DNA of 64,000 nucleotides from Pseudomonas poae (GTDB lineage: Bacteria > Pseudomonadota > Gammaproteobacteria > Pseudomonadales > Pseudomonadaceae). The translations under genes were made by a program, and so were the position numbers. Positions 1 to 10,064 of the stretch are shown here, in pieces. The notes beneath the pieces are model-generated. The model did no database searches, had not been told where the DNA came from, and was given only the letters and a program-made list of their open reading frames with translations. The DNA lies in the NCBI GenBank assembly GCA_004000515.1, contig CP034537.1:7089501-7153500 (forward strand), read 5' to 3'. The first letter of the stretch is position 1. Each line of letters opens with the position of its first letter.

Positions 1-455
1 GTCAGCCGCCGCGAAATCCCCCGCAGTACCTGCTCCATCACCGCAAACTCGCGGTAAGACCCTAACCAATCATCCGCCGCCATCCACGGCGCAATCTGCG
101 CCAACCGCCCCGGCAACTGCGGTTCAGCGGCCAGCACGCGGTACACCTGCGAGGTGAAGCGCTCCAGCGGCTGGTCGGCATACAACGCCCAATCCCGCGC
201 CAGGCAATGGTCGAAAAACACATCGAGGACGATTCCGGCATAACGCCTGCGGGTCAGGCTGAAGCGCGACAACGCCTCCCCCACCAACGGGTGGCTGTCG
301 GTAAAGCGGTCGATGGCGCGATGCAACTGGATCGCCGCCTCGATTTGCGGGTTGAACTGGCCCTGCAGGCGGCCTTTGACGAAGTCACCATACAGGCTGC
401 CCAGCAATTGCGCAGGAAGTTGGCCGCCCAGGTGCAGATGTGCGAGATAATTCAT
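1..455 (-). CDS. acpH: ACP phosphodiesterase, AcpH family (3' end outside window)
   Basis: The translation starts MNYLAHLHLGGQLPAQLLGS and continues with GDFVKG and HRAIDRFTDSH, the N-terminal pattern of acyl-carrier-protein phosphodiesterases (DUF479). These enzymes hydrolyse the 4'-phosphopantetheine arm from holo-ACP in the cytoplasm. The conserved His and Asp residues of the HD-like metal site are in the visible part. About 151 codons are present, against about 193 residues in E. coli AcpH, so roughly 40 C-terminal residues lie beyond the window. The start is the ATG at 455-453. The gene diverges from the ArsR-type regulator. Confidence 0.85.
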   Translation of the reverse strand, partial: MNYLAHLHLGGQLPAQLLGSLYGDFVKGRLQGQFNPQIEAAIQLHRAIDRFTDSHPLVGEALSRFSLTRRRYAGIVLDVFFDHCLARDWALYADQPLERFTSQVYRVLAAEPQLPGRLAQIAPWMAADDWLGSYREFAVMEQVLRGISRRL

Positions 456-484
456 GGCGCGCAGTTTAGCACTGCCGTCAACGT

Positions 485-590
485 ATCGTTATAACCCGAT
501 ATACCGATTTAATCTGGATTAAGACCAAATTCATATTGGTATATCGGGATATAACGATTTAAGGTTCGCTTCATCGCGATATAACGCTTC
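485..590. promoter_or_regulatory. Palindromic operator region upstream of the ArsR-type regulator
   Basis: Two long half-sites form a near-perfect inverted repeat. 485-505 reads CGTTATAaCCCGATATACC (from 487) and 538-558 reads GGTATATCGGGATATAACG, with a single mismatch between the arms. A third half-site, CGCGATATAACGC, lies at about 575-587, next to the regulator start at 610. The region is AT-rich relative to its surroundings and lies between acpH and the regulator. By family precedent these are probably the regulator's own operators and may also govern acpH. That assignment is inference. Confidence 0.6.
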
Positions 591-609
591 AAGACACCGA
601 GCATCTGCC

Positions 610-936
610 ATGTCCATCTACCTCGACGAAATAATAAAAGCCCTGGCGCACCCAGTACGGCGAGACATCCTCAATTGGCTGAAAGACCCGAAAGTGCAAT
701 TCCCCGAGCAATTGCACAACCACGAATACGGCATCTGCGCCGGGCAGATCGACCAGCGCTGCGGCTTGTCCCAGTCGACCGTGTCGGCCCACCTGGCCAC
801 CCTGCAACGCGCAGGCTTGATCAGCAGCCAGAAGGCCGGGCAGTGGCACTTTTTCAAACGCAACGAGGACACCATCCAAGCGTTCCTCGATGCGCTCATC
901 ACAGAGCTCAGCTCTGAAATCAGCGAACCGCTGTAA
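610..936 (+). CDS. ArsR/SmtB-type winged-helix transcriptional repressor
   Basis: This 108-residue protein has a central winged helix-turn-helix. The N-terminal ALAHPVRRDILNWL helix is typical of ArsR regulators, and the recognition helix is LSQSTVSAHLATLQRAGL (about residues 53-70). The classical ELCVCDL metal box is absent; only Cys43 and Cys51 are present, so the signal may not be a metal. The inverted repeats just upstream suggest autoregulation. The stop lies 13 bases before an MFS exporter that is followed by xenB, so the likely role is repression of this efflux/reductase operon in response to an electrophile or drug. Confidence 0.85.
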   Translation: MSIYLDEIIKALAHPVRRDILNWLKDPKVQFPEQLHNHEYGICAGQIDQRCGLSQSTVSAHLATLQRAGLISSQKAGQWHFFKRNEDTIQAFLDALITELSSEISEPL

Positions 937-949
937 CAAGGAAACGATA

Positions 950-2116
950 ATGCCCCTCTCGCTACTCATACTGGCCCTGAGCGCCTTCGCCATCGGCACC
1001 ACCGAGTTCGTCATCATGGGCCTGTTACCCGATGTGGCGGCGGACTTGGGCGTGTCGATTCCCGGCGCGGGTTGGCTGGTCACCGGCTATGCCCTGGGCG
1101 TGGCCATCGGCGCACCGTTCATGGCACTGGCCACCGCCAAGCTGCCACGCAAGGCTGCGCTGGTAGCGTTGATGGGCATCTTCATTATTGGCAACCTGCT
1201 CTGCGCCCTGGCCAGCGACTACAACGTGCTGATGTTTGCCCGTGTGGTCACCGCGCTGTGCCACGGTGCGTTCTTTGGGATTGGTTCTGTCGTCGCCGCC
1301 AACCTGGTGCCGGCCAACAAGCGCGCCTCGGCCGTGGCCTTGATGTTCACCGGCTTGACCTTGGCCAACGTGCTGGGCGTGCCGCTGGGTACCGCACTGG
1401 GGCAGGCCGCTGGCTGGCGCTCGACCTTCTGGGCCGTGACGGTAATTGGGGTGGTGGCCCTGATCGGCCTGATCCGCTTCCTGCCGGCCAAGCGTGATGA
1501 AGAAAAACTCGACATGCGCGCCGAACTGGCCGCGCTCAAAGGGGCCGGTATCTGGTTGTCGCTGACCATGACCGCGTTGTTCTCCGCGTCGATGTTCACC
1601 CTTTTCACCTATGTCGCCCCGTTGCTCGGCGATGTCACCGGCGTATCGCCAAACGGCGTGACCTGGACCCTGCTGTTGATCGGCCTGGGCCTGACACTGG
1701 GCAACATCATCGGCGGCAAGCTGGCGGACAAGCGCCTGGCAGCCACCTTGATCGGCGTGTTCATCAGCATGGCGGTGGTTTCCACGGCCCTGACCTGGAC
1801 CAGCGTTGCGCTGATCCCGACCGAAATCACCCTGTTCCTGTGGGCCACCGCCGCGTTTGCCGCCGTGCCTGCGCTGCAGATCAACGTGGTGACCTTCGGC
1901 AAGGCCGCGCCGAACCTGGTGTCGACCCTGAACATCGGCGCTTTCAACATCGGCAACGCCCTCGGCGCCTGGGTAGGCGGCACGGTGATTGCCCACGGTT
2001 TCGGCCTGACCAGCGTGCCATTGGCCGCTGGCGCCCTGGCGATTCTTGCGCTGCTGGTAACCCTGATTACTTTCCGTCAGGGCGGCGATGCCGACCTGGC
2101 CCCTGCGACCAACTGA
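950..2116 (+). CDS. MFS transporter, DHA1 (AraJ/YdhP-like) drug exporter
   Basis: The 388-residue protein has twelve predicted transmembrane stretches. The opening MPLSLLILALSAFAIGTTEF and the GLLPDVAADL loop are characteristic of the AraJ/YdhP/YdeA branch of proton-driven drug:H+ antiporters in the inner membrane. ATG 950 is preferred to an in-frame start at 890 because it follows an AAGGAAA ribosome site and keeps the regulator and exporter from overlapping. It lies in an apparent operon between the ArsR regulator and xenB. The substrate cannot be told from sequence. Confidence 0.85.
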   Translation: MPLSLLILALSAFAIGTTEFVIMGLLPDVAADLGVSIPGAGWLVTGYALGVAIGAPFMALATAKLPRKAALVALMGIFIIGNLLCALASDYNVLMFARVVTALCHGAFFGIGSVVAANLVPANKRASAVALMFTGLTLANVLGVPLGTALGQAAGWRSTFWAVTVIGVVALIGLIRFLPAKRDEEKLDMRAELAALKGAGIWLSLTMTALFSASMFTLFTYVAPLLGDVTGVSPNGVTWTLLLIGLGLTLGNIIGGKLADKRLAATLIGVFISMAVVSTALTWTSVALIPTEITLFLWATAAFAAVPALQINVVTFGKAAPNLVSTLNIGAFNIGNALGAWVGGTVIAHGFGLTSVPLAAGALAILALLVTLITFRQGGDADLAPATN

Positions 2117-2144
2117 TCCACTTCAAAGACAAAGGTGTTTTCCC

Positions 2145-3200
2145 ATGACGACTATTTTCGATCCAATCAAACTGGGCGACCTGGAACTGTCGAACCGCAT
2201 CATCATGGCGCCGCTGACCCGCTGCCGCGCTGATGCCGGCCGCGTGCCCAACGCGCTGATGGCCGAGTACTACGTGCAACGTGCTTCCGCCGGGCTGATC
2301 CTCAGCGAAGCCACCTCCGTGACGCCGCTGGGCGTGGGCTACCCGGACACCCCGGGCATCTGGTCCAACGACCAGGTACGCGGCTGGGCCAACGTGACCA
2401 AAGCAATTCACGGCGCAGGCGGCAAGATCTTCCTGCAACTGTGGCACGTTGGCCGGATCTCCCATGAGTCCTACCTGAACGGCGAAGCCCCGGTTGCCCC
2501 GAGCGCGATCCAAGCCAAAGGCCACGTCAGCCTGGTTCGCCCACTGGCCGACTACCCGACACCGCGCGCCCTGGAAACTGCTGAAATCGCCGACATCATC
2601 GACGCCTATCGCACCGGTGCCGAGAACGCCAAAGCCGCTGGCTTCGACGGCGTGGAAATCCACGGTGCCAACGGCTACCTGCTCGACCAGTTCCTGCAAA
2701 GCAGCACCAACCACCGCACCGACAACTACGGCGGCTCGCTGGAAAACCGTGCGCGCCTGCTGCTGGAAGTGACCGACGCGGCCATCGAAGTCTGGGGCGC
2801 CGGTCGTGTGGGCGTACACTTGGCACCGCGTGCCGACGCCCATGACATGGGTGACGACAACCTGGCGGAAACCTTCACCTACGTGGCCAGTGAGTTGGGC
2901 AAGCGAGGCATCGCGTTCATCTGCTCCCGCGAGAAGGAAGGCGCTGACAGCCTCGGCCCACAGCTGAAAAAAGCCTTCGGCGGCGTGTACATCGCCAACG
3001 AACGCTTCACCAAGGACAGCGCCAACGCCTGGCTGGCGGCGGGCAAGGCAGATGCCGTGGCCTTTGGCGTGCCGTTCATTGCCAACCCGGACCTGCCGGC
3101 TCGCCTGAAAGCCGATGCGCAGCTGAACGAAGCCCACCCGGAAACCTTCTACGGCAAAGGCCCGGTCGGTTATATCGACTACCCGACATTGGCGATCTGA
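2145..3200 (+). CDS. xenB: Old yellow enzyme family xenobiotic/alkene reductase XenB
   Basis: A 351-residue FMN-dependent ene-reductase that closely resembles XenB of P. fluorescens, which reduces nitroaromatics, nitrate esters and activated alkenes with NADPH. The N-terminal LGDLELSNRIIMAPLTRCRA is the FMN-binding start of the barrel. HGANGYLLDQFL carries the substrate-binding His173/Asn176 pair and the proton-donor Tyr178. The start is ATG 2145; a longer frame opens at 2088 but overlaps the exporter. It is the last gene of the ArsR-MFS-xenB unit and is followed by a REP/terminator hairpin that an IS has interrupted. Confidence 0.92.
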   Translation: MTTIFDPIKLGDLELSNRIIMAPLTRCRADAGRVPNALMAEYYVQRASAGLILSEATSVTPLGVGYPDTPGIWSNDQVRGWANVTKAIHGAGGKIFLQLWHVGRISHESYLNGEAPVAPSAIQAKGHVSLVRPLADYPTPRALETAEIADIIDAYRTGAENAKAAGFDGVEIHGANGYLLDQFLQSSTNHRTDNYGGSLENRARLLLEVTDAAIEVWGAGRVGVHLAPRADAHDMGDDNLAETFTYVASELGKRGIAFICSREKEGADSLGPQLKKAFGGVYIANERFTKDSANAWLAAGKADAVAFGVPFIANPDLPARLKADAQLNEAHPETFYGKGPVGYIDYPTLAI

Positions 3201-3230
3201 TCGTCTATCTGTAGTGAGCGGGCTTGTCCC

Positions 3231-4510
3231 GGTACAGACCGGGGACATCGTTTACATTTCTAACCGGGGACATGGTTTACAGGTTATTACGCATGATCAG
3301 GAGGTAACTGATCATGCCCTGGAACCAAGAGTCTCCCATGGATCAACGAATCAAACTGGTCATCGACTGGCTTTCTGGTGACTTCACCAAAAGCCAGTTA
3401 GCTCGGCGCTTCGGCGTCAGTCGACCGACTGTAGATAAATGGATCTCCCGTCACGTTGAAGGAGATTTAAAGTCGTTGGCAGAGCTATCTCGACGACCCC
3501 ATAACAGCCCAAACAAGACTGACGATGAGATCTTGGCTCGCATAGTGGCGATGAAAGAAGCCCACTATGAATGGGGGCCGAAGAAGCTTGTCAGGCTATT
3601 AGGAATCGATGATTCGTCGGTCGCCTGGCCATCTCCAAGCACGGCAGGCCAATGGCTTGACCGTCTTGGGCTGGTCAAAAACGACGCTTCAAACGACGGC
3701 ACAGTACCGGTCACAGGGAAATGCGCGAAGCCAACGAGCCCAACAATACGTGGTGCGCTGACTACAAAGGGCAGTTCAAGATGCTCAACGCCCATATGTG
3801 CTATCCCTTAACCGTTACAGACCATGCCTCTCGTATGATTTTTGGCGTGCAGAGCTCACTCCAGGATCATGACCAAGCCTGTAAAACAAGCATTTGAGAG
3901 GCTTTTCCATGAGTACGGAATGCCTGAAGTCATTCGGTCTGACAACGGCGTTCCTTTTGCGTCTCCAGGCCTGGCAAGAATGTCCACACTGGCCGTTTGG
4001 TGGATCCGTTTGGGTATATATCCGGAGCGAACCATGCCGGGAAGACCGGACCAAAATGGCCGGCATGAACGGATGCATCGCAGTATGAAGTTAGAGCTAC
4101 CGATTGGGAAAAACCTGGTTGAGCAGCAGCTTTTTCTAGAGCACTTTCGACATGAATTCAATTACATACGCCCCCACGAGGCGCTCGGCATGAAGCGCCC
4201 AGGAGAGCTGTATGTGCCGTCTAATCGACCTTATCCAGGATGCTTGCCGGATGTGGAATATGCGGCGGAAATGAAAGTACGAAGCGTAAGGAAAAACGGC
4301 TCGATCATGTGGAAAGGAAAGTTGGTGTTTGTTAGCGAAGCACTATCAGGAGAACGGATTGCGCTCAAGGAAGTTGAAGAAGATGTTTGGGATCTTTACC
4401 TGTGTGATTATCCCTGGGGAGGCTTGGACGAGGAATGAGCCGCGTCCAAGCTTCAAATGTGTAAACGATGTCTCCGGTTTCAGATGTAAAGGATGTCTAC
4501 GGTTCTACAC
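3231..4510 (+). mobile_element. IS481-family insertion sequence inside a REP hairpin
   Basis: Both ends carry matching inverted sequences in duplicate. Left: ACCGGGGACATCGTTTACA (3238-3256) and an AACCGGGGACATGGTTTACA copy (from 3262). Right: TGTAAACGATGTCTCCGGT (about 4459-4477) and TGTAAAGGATGTCTACGGTT (about 4484-4503). One transposase gene lies inside. The flanks are two parts of one REP arm: GTGAGCGGGCTTGTCCC to the left and CCCGCGCTGGG to the right. The shared CCC (3228-3230 and 4510-4512) could be a 3-bp target duplication, so the exact ends are uncertain by a few bases. Confidence 0.8.
3314..4438 (+). CDS. IS481-family transposase (two compensating frameshifts)
   Basis: ATG 3314 follows an AGGAGG site and starts MPWNQESPMDQRIKLV, typical of the family. 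An N-terminal helix-turn-helix (SQLARRFGVSRPTVDKW) is followed by a DDE core: TWCADYKGQF, VIRSDNGVPF and GRPDQNGRHERMHRS. As written the frame breaks at an A5 run (3677-3681, one A short) and is restored at a T5 run (3839-3843, one T too many). Correcting both gives one continuous protein. Two homopolymer changes that cancel fit sequencing error, although real decay cannot be excluded. The product would cut and join the element's ends. Confidence 0.82.
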
Positions 4511-4623
4511 CCGCGCTGGGCAGTGAAGCTGCCCCACAACCAGCCGCCGCATACTGTCTGACAGAATGCGGCGTTTTTTTGGGGTGGCTTCGCCGCCCAG
4601 CGCGGGCAAGCCCGCTCACTACA
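4511..4623. repeat. REP doublet hairpin (left arm at 3211-3230 displaced by the IS)
   Basis: CCGCGCTGGGCAGTGAAGCT (from 4511) pairs with the right arm at about 4582-4622, which contains GGCTTCGCCGCCCAGCGCGG followed by GCAAGCCCGCTCACTACA. The missing outer left arm, TGTAGTGAGCGGGCTTGTCC, lies at 3210-3229 on the other side of the IS. The loop holds a rho-independent terminator. Before insertion this was a long hairpin just downstream of xenB. From 4624 to 4832 I see no gene or clear signal. Confidence 0.75.
4546..4580 (+). terminator. Rho-independent terminator in the REP loop
   Basis: GCCGCAT (4546-4552) pairs with ATGCGGC (4566-4572), with an inner CTGT/ACAG pairing and a following run of seven T. 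It was presumably the xenB terminator before the IS moved it about 1.3 kb away. Confidence 0.75.
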
Positions 4624-4832
4624 AGCAGCGGCGGCATCCTGTATCGAGGACAGGGAGAATAGAAACACTCCTTCACAGCCTTGCAACAATATCGCTACAA
4701 AATACTTAGGCGGCTACCTATCAACCGCCCGCCAGCCCGTATATAAAGTCACCCCACCAATCAGGCATAGGGACGATTGACTGTCTCTGGTCTTTACTGT
4801 TGACACAACATGATGCAATTACGCATTTTGTC

Positions 4833-5465
4833 TTAATTGCGCAGGCTAGGGCTCAGGCGCAGCATGTCCAGCCCGGCATCAACCCAGCGTTCTGCCTCCT
4901 GGTGCAGCTTGAAGCTGTCAGGCACCAGCAGCCACTGGCCAATCAGCCCGTTGATGTAGGCATGAATGCACACCGCACCACGGGTGGTGTCGAGATTTTC
5001 CGGGAGTTGCCCGCGATGGACCGCGTTACGCAATGTCAGGCCGATGCGCAGGTTGCATTCCTGGCTGTGGGTCTGGCGCTGGCGGCGCATGTCGCACATT
5101 TCATCGGTGAATTCGCACTTATGAAACAAGATCTCGTTGATGCGCCGGGTTTTCGGGTCCAGGGCCACTTGATGGAACAAATGAATCAACAGCTTGCGCA
5201 TGCAGCCCAGCGGGTCGACTTCATCCTCGCTCTCACTCGCCCGGGCCAATTCATCCAGGGGTTCATGCAACGTGTCGAGCAACGCCTGGAGCAAATCGGA
5301 CTTGTTGCTGAAATGCCAATAGATAGCCCCACGCGTCACGCCCGCCAACGCAGCGATTTCCGCCAGCGTGGTCCGCGCAACGCCGCGCTCGTAAAAGGCC
5401 TGTTCGGCGGCTTCGAGAATTTGGCTTCGCGTTTCCTGAGCTTCCTCTTTGGTGCGACGAACCAT
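4833..5465 (-). CDS. emhR: TetR-family repressor of the RND pump, EmhR/TtgR type
   Basis: The 210-residue protein starts [20 protein letters not shown] and has the TetR helix-turn-helix [21 protein letters not shown] at about residues 31-51. The remainder resembles the ligand-binding domain of TtgR/EmhR, with the motifs [13 protein letters not shown] and [11 protein letters not shown]. In P. putida and P. fluorescens this protein binds the shared intergenic operator and is released by antibiotics, flavonoids and aromatic compounds. It is transcribed away from emhABC across a 286-bp intergenic region that contains the matching operator. Confidence 0.92.
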   Translation of the reverse strand: MVRRTKEEAQETRSQILEAAEQAFYERGVARTTLAEIAALAGVTRGAIYWHFSNKSDLLQALLDTLHEPLDELARASESEDEVDPLGCMRKLLIHLFHQVALDPKTRRINEILFHKCEFTDEMCDMRRQRQTHSQECNLRIGLTLRNAVHRGQLPENLDTTRGAVCIHAYINGLIGQWLLVPDSFKLHQEAERWVDAGLDMLRLSPSLRN

Positions 5466-5632
5466 GGCAGTAAAACCTCAATCAGGACACTTGGGACTAT
5501 TGTTAACGCAGAATTAATAGCGGCTAACGATCATCCGAATATTTGTGGGACGGCACCGTCATGGGTACCGAACGTAATGGAATCGAGGCTTTGGGCGTTG
5601 CTTTGTCAACATTCCGCGAAGCCTGTCAAGAG

Positions 5633-5658
5633 TTTACAAACAACCATGAACGTAAGTA
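5633..5658. promoter_or_regulatory. EmhR/TtgR operator between emhR and emhA
   Basis: TTTACAAACAACCATGAACG followed by TAAGTA closely matches the known TtgR operator of the P. putida ttgR-ttgA region (TTACA...TGTAAG core, imperfect palindrome). It lies 94 bp before emhA and 168 bp before emhR, as expected for control of both promoters. Confidence 0.7.
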
Positions 5659-5751
5659 TATTGCGTAGCAAGCTACTTATCCACTCACAGCTTGTTTTTT
5701 ACCCTTCCACACTTCTTGTGCGCACTCTGCGCGCCTGACCCGAGGATCTTC

Positions 5752-6899
5752 ATGCAACTTAAGCCAGCTGTTACCGCTCTGGTCACTGCCGTCGCCCTGG
5801 CATCGCTGCTCAGCGGATGTAAAAGGAAGAAGCGGCTCCGCCCGCTCAAACACCTCAGGTCGGCGTGGTCACCATTCAACCGCAAGCCTTTACCCTGACG
5901 TCCGAGCTGCCAGGCCGCACCACGGCCTACCGCATCGCGGAAGTTCGTCCTCAGGTCAACGGCATCATTCTCAAGCGCCTGTTCAAGGAAGGCGGCGACG
6001 TGAAGGAAGGGCAACAGCTCTACCAGATCGACCCGTCGGTGTATGACGCCACCCTCAAAAGCGCACAAGCCAGCCTGACCCAGACCAAGTCCATCACCGA
6101 CCGCTACAAGCAGTTGGTCGATGAACAAGCCGTCAGCCGCCAGGAATACGACACCGCCGTCGCCAACCGCATGACCGCCGAAGCCAACCTGCAATCCGCC
6201 CAGATCAACGTGCGCTACACCAAAGTGTTCGCGCCGATCTCCGGGCGTATCGGCCGTTCTTCGGTAACCGAAGGCGCACTGGTCAGCAACGGCCAGACCG
6301 ATGCCATGGCCGTAATCCAGCAACTGGACCCGATCTACGTCGACGTCACGCAGTCCTCGGCCGAAATGCTGAAGCTGCGCCGCGACCTGGAAAGCGGCCA
6401 ACTGGAAAAAGCCGGTGAAAATGCCGCCAAGGTCAAGCTGACCCTGGAGGACGGCAGTGCCTACAAGCTGGACGGCAAGCTGGAGTTCTCCGAAGTCTCG
6501 GTTGACCAGACCACCGGCTCCGTGACCCTGCGCGCCGTGTTCCCCAACCCTGACCACACCCTGCTGCCGGGCATGTTCGTACACGCCCAATTGCAAGCCG
6601 GTGTGAACAGCAAGGCCATCCTGGCACCGCAGCAAGGCGTGACCCGCGACATCAAGGGCATTCCAACCGCACTGGTGGTGAACAAGGACAACAAGGTCGA
6701 ACAGCGTCAACTGGTTGCCAACCGCACTTCCGGCGCCTACTGGCTGGTGGAAGATGGCCTTAAAGCCGGTGACCGCGTGATCACCGAAGGCCTGCAATTC
6801 ATCAAGCCGGGCATCGAAGTCAAGGTCAAGGACGCCGACAACGCCAAGCCTGCCGGTTCTGCTCCTGCTCCTGCCGCCGCTGCTGGCCAGGGGGAGTAA
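5752..6899 (+). CDS. emhA: RND efflux periplasmic adaptor (membrane fusion) lipoprotein (frameshifted as written)
   Basis: The protein begins MQLKPAVTALVTAVALASLL with lipobox LLSGC, so it is an acylated periplasmic adaptor that joins the inner-membrane pump to the outer-membrane channel. As written the frame breaks right after the lipobox Cys: AAAA at 5821-5824 should be AAAAA to give GCKKEEAAPPAQTPQVGVV, after which the TtgA/MexA-like sequence is continuous (LPGRTTAYRIAEVRPQVNG, hairpin, barrel). About 382 residues after correction. It is first in emhABC, 3 bases before emhB. Confidence 0.9.
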
Positions 6900-6902
6900 C
6901 CC

Positions 6903-9900
6903 ATGTCGAAATTTTTTATCGACCGTCCCATTTTCGCCTGGGTAATTGCCCTGGTGATCATGCTGGTCGGGGCACTGTCGATCCTGAAGTTGCCCATCAA
7001 CCAATACCCGGCCATTGCGCCAACCGCCATTGATATCCAGGTGACCTACCCAGGCGCATCTGCACAAACCGTGCAGGACACCGTGGTACAGGTCATCGAG
7101 CAACAGCTCAACGGTATCGACAACCTGCGTTATGTCGCCTCGGACAGTAACTCCGACGGCAGCATGACCATCACCGCGACGTTCAACCAGGGTACCAACC
7201 CGGACATCGCCCAGGTTCAGGTGCAGAACAAGCTGAACCTGGCGACCCCACTGCTGCCGCAAGAAGTGCAGCAGCAGGGTATCCGCGTGACCAAGTCGGT
7301 GAAGAACTTCCTGATGGTGATTGGCCTGGTGTCGGAAGACGGCAGCATGACCAAGGACGACCTCTCCAACTACATCGTGTCCAACATCCAGGACCCGATT
7401 TCCCGTACCGCGGGTGTAGGTGACTTCCAGGTGTTCGGTTCGCAGTACGCCATGCGTATCTGGCTCGACCCCACTAAGCTGAACAACTACCAGTTGACCC
7501 CGGTAGACGTCAGCAGCGCCATCGCGGCACAGAACGTCCAGGTGGCCACCGGTCAACTGGGTGGCCTGCCTGCCCTGCCCGGCACTCAGCTCAACGCCAC
7601 CATCATCGGCAAGACCCGCCTGCAAAGCGCCGAAGAGTTCGGCAAGATCCTGCTGAAGGTCAACACCGATGGCTCGCAGGTCCGCCTGCGTGACGTTTCC
7701 CGTATCGAACTGGGCGGCCAGAACTACAGCATCAGTGCGCAGTTCAACGGCAAGCCGGCATCCGGTATGGCGATCAAGCTGGCAGCGGGTGCCAACGCCC
7801 TCGACACCGCCAAGGCCATCCGTGAAACCGTGGCCTCGCTGGAACCGTTCTTCCCGCCTGGCATGAAGGCAGTGGTGCCGTATGACACCACGCCTGTGGT
7901 CACCGAATCGATCTCCGGTGTAGTACACACCCTGGTCGAAGCGATCGTGCTGGTGTTCCTGGTGATGTTCCTGTTCCTGCAGAACTTCCGCGCCACCATC
8001 ATCACTACCATGACGGTTCCGGTGGTATTGCTGGGTACCTTCGGCATCCTGGCGGCGTTCGGTTTTACCATCAACACCCTGACCATGTTCGGCATGATCC
8101 TGGCCATCGGCTTGCTGGTGGACGACGCCATCGTTGTGGTGGAAAACGTCGAGCGGGTAATGGCCGAGGAACACTTGTCGCCCAAGGAGGCGACGGTCAA
8201 GTCCATGGGCCAGATCCAGGGCGCCCTCGTGGGGATCGCGCTGGTACTGTCGGCGGTACTGCTGCCGATGGCGTTCTTCGGCGGCTCCACGGGTGTGATC
8301 TACCGTCAGTTCTCGATCACCATTGTTTCGGCGATGGCGTTGTCGGTACTGGTTGCCCTGATCTTCACCCCGGCCTTGTGCGCCACCATGCTCAAGCCAA
8401 TCGACCCTGAAAAGCACGGCCAACCCAAGCGTGGTTTCTTCGGCTGGTTCAACCGCACCTTCGACCGTGGCGTACTGAGCTACGAGCGCGGCGTGGGCAA
8501 CATGATCAAGCACAAGATCCCGGCATTCCTGGTCTACACGCTGATCCTGGCTGGCATGATCTGGATGTTCACCCGTATTCCAAGCGCGTTCCTGCCAGAG
8601 GAAGACCAGGGTGTGATCTTTGCCCAGGTTCAGACACCGGTGGGTTCTTCGGCTGAACGTACGCAGAAAGTCATCGATGATATGCGCGCCTTCTTGTTGA
8701 ACGACAAGGAAGGTGAGCCGGGCGAAGGCAAGGCCGTGAAGTCGGTATTTACCGTGAACGGGTTTAACTTCGCGGGTCGTGGCCAGAGTTCGGGCCTGGC
8801 GTTCGTGATGCTCAAGCCATGGGATGAACGTGATTCGTCCATGTCGGTATTCGAAGTGGCCAAGCGTGCCCAGGGTTACTTCTTCGGGGCCTTCAAGGAC
8901 GCCATGGTATTTGCCATCGTGCCGCCTTCGGTTCTGGAACTGGGTAACGCCACGGGTTTCGACGTGTTCCTGCAAGACCAGGGTGGCGTCGGCCACGAGA
9001 AGCTGATGGCTGCACGCAACCAGTTCCTCGGTGCCGCCGCACAAAGCAAGATCCTGGCGGGTGTGCGCCCCAACGGCGTGAACGATGAGCCGCAGTACGA
9101 GTTGACCGTTGACGACGAGAAGGCCAGCGCCCAAGGCATCAGCCTGTCAGACATCCAGAGCACCCTGGCGATTGCCTTGGGTGGTAGTTACGTCAACGAC
9201 TTCATCGACCGTGGTCGTGTGAAGAAGGTGTATGTACAGGGTGATGCCGCCAGCCGGATGTCGCCGGAAGACCTCGACAAATGGTACGTGCGCAGCACCT
9301 CCGGGAAGATGGTGCCGCTGTCGGCCATCTCGTCGGGCAAGTGGATCTACGGTTCGCCCAAGCTCTCGCGTTACAACGGTGTAGCGGCGATGGAAATCCT
9401 CGGTACCCCGGCACCTGGCTACAGTACCGGTGACGCGATGGCGGAAGTCGAGCGGATTGCCAAGGACCTGCCGGCTGGCGTCGGTTATGCGTGGACCGGT
9501 CTGTCGTACGAAGAACGTCTGTCCGGCTCCCAGGCACCTGCGCTGTACGCCCTGTCGCTGCTGGTAGTGTTCCTGTGCCTCGCGGCACTGTACGAAAGCT
9601 GGTCGATCCCGATCGCGGTAATCCTGGTGGTTCCACTGGGTGTGATCGGTGCATTGATCGCCACCAGCCTGCGCGGGCTGTCCAACGACGTGTTCTTCCA
9701 GGTGGGCTTGCTGGTAACGGTGGGCCTGGCAGCGAAGAACGCCATCTTGATCGTGGAGTTCGCCAAAGAACTCCACGAACAAGGCAAGGGCATCGTCGAA
9801 GCAGCCATCGAGGCGTCCCGTATGCGCCTGCGTCCGATCATCATGACGTCCATGGCGTTCATGCTTGGTGTACTGCCGCTGGCAATTTCCAGCGGTGCCG

Positions 9901-10064
9901 GCTCGGGCAGCCAGCACGCCATCGGTACCGGCGTAATTGGCGGTATGATCACGGCCACTGTCTTGGCGATCTTCTGGGTGCCGCTGTTCTTCGCGACCGT
10001 GTCCTCCGCTGGCGAGCGCAAAAAGACTGAAACTACTGAAACTCCTAAAGAGGCTGGCCAATGA
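6903..10064 (+). CDS. emhB: RND multidrug/solvent efflux pump, HAE1 family
   Basis: The 1053-residue protein has the HAE1 layout: transmembrane helix 1 ([20 protein letters not shown]), two large periplasmic loops and twelve membrane spans. The proton-relay Asp407-Asp408 pair lies in [14 protein letters not shown], and the relay Lys is at about 945 in [13 protein letters not shown]. It is very close to TtgB/MexB/EmhB. As a trimer in the inner membrane it exports antibiotics, solvents and polycyclic aromatics with EmhA and EmhC. The frame is intact, and the stop overlaps emhC by ATGA. Confidence 0.95.
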   Translation: MSKFFIDRPIFAWVIALVIMLVGALSILKLPINQYPAIAPTAIDIQVTYPGASAQTVQDTVVQVIEQQLNGIDNLRYVASDSNSDGSMTITATFNQGTNPDIAQVQVQNKLNLATPLLPQEVQQQGIRVTKSVKNFLMVIGLVSEDGSMTKDDLSNYIVSNIQDPISRTAGVGDFQVFGSQYAMRIWLDPTKLNNYQLTPVDVSSAIAAQNVQVATGQLGGLPALPGTQLNATIIGKTRLQSAEEFGKILLKVNTDGSQVRLRDVSRIELGGQNYSISAQFNGKPASGMAIKLAAGANALDTAKAIRETVASLEPFFPPGMKAVVPYDTTPVVTESISGVVHTLVEAIVLVFLVMFLFLQNFRATIITTMTVPVVLLGTFGILAAFGFTINTLTMFGMILAIGLLVDDAIVVVENVERVMAEEHLSPKEATVKSMGQIQGALVGIALVLSAVLLPMAFFGGSTGVIYRQFSITIVSAMALSVLVALIFTPALCATMLKPIDPEKHGQPKRGFFGWFNRTFDRGVLSYERGVGNMIKHKIPAFLVYTLILAGMIWMFTRIPSAFLPEEDQGVIFAQVQTPVGSSAERTQKVIDDMRAFLLNDKEGEPGEGKAVKSVFTVNGFNFAGRGQSSGLAFVMLKPWDERDSSMSVFEVAKRAQGYFFGAFKDAMVFAIVPPSVLELGNATGFDVFLQDQGGVGHEKLMAARNQFLGAAAQSKILAGVRPNGVNDEPQYELTVDDEKASAQGISLSDIQSTLAIALGGSYVNDFIDRGRVKKVYVQGDAASRMSPEDLDKWYVRSTSGKMVPLSAISSGKWIYGSPKLSRYNGVAAMEILGTPAPGYSTGDAMAEVERIAKDLPAGVGYAWTGLSYEERLSGSQAPALYALSLLVVFLCLAALYESWSIPIAVILVVPLGVIGALIATSLRGLSNDVFFQVGLLVTVGLAAKNAILIVEFAKELHEQGKGIVEAAIEASRMRLRPIIMTSMAFMLGVLPLAISSGAGSGSQHAIGTGVIGGMITATVLAIFWVPLFFATVSSAGERKKTETTETPKEAGQ

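Noticed and set aside
890..949. Upstream extension of the MFS exporter start
   Set aside because: It overlaps the regulator gene and adds a non-membrane stretch; ATG 950 has a ribosome site and the conserved exporter start.
4800..5738. A plus-strand open frame across emhR and the operator region
   Set aside because: It runs antisense to the TetR gene with no family resemblance and includes the regulatory region.
5685..9134. A 1149-codon open frame on the minus strand opposite emhA and emhB
   Set aside because: It is antisense to two well-supported genes, has no ribosome site, and its translation is rich in His/Gln/Arg as expected from the complement of GC-biased codons.
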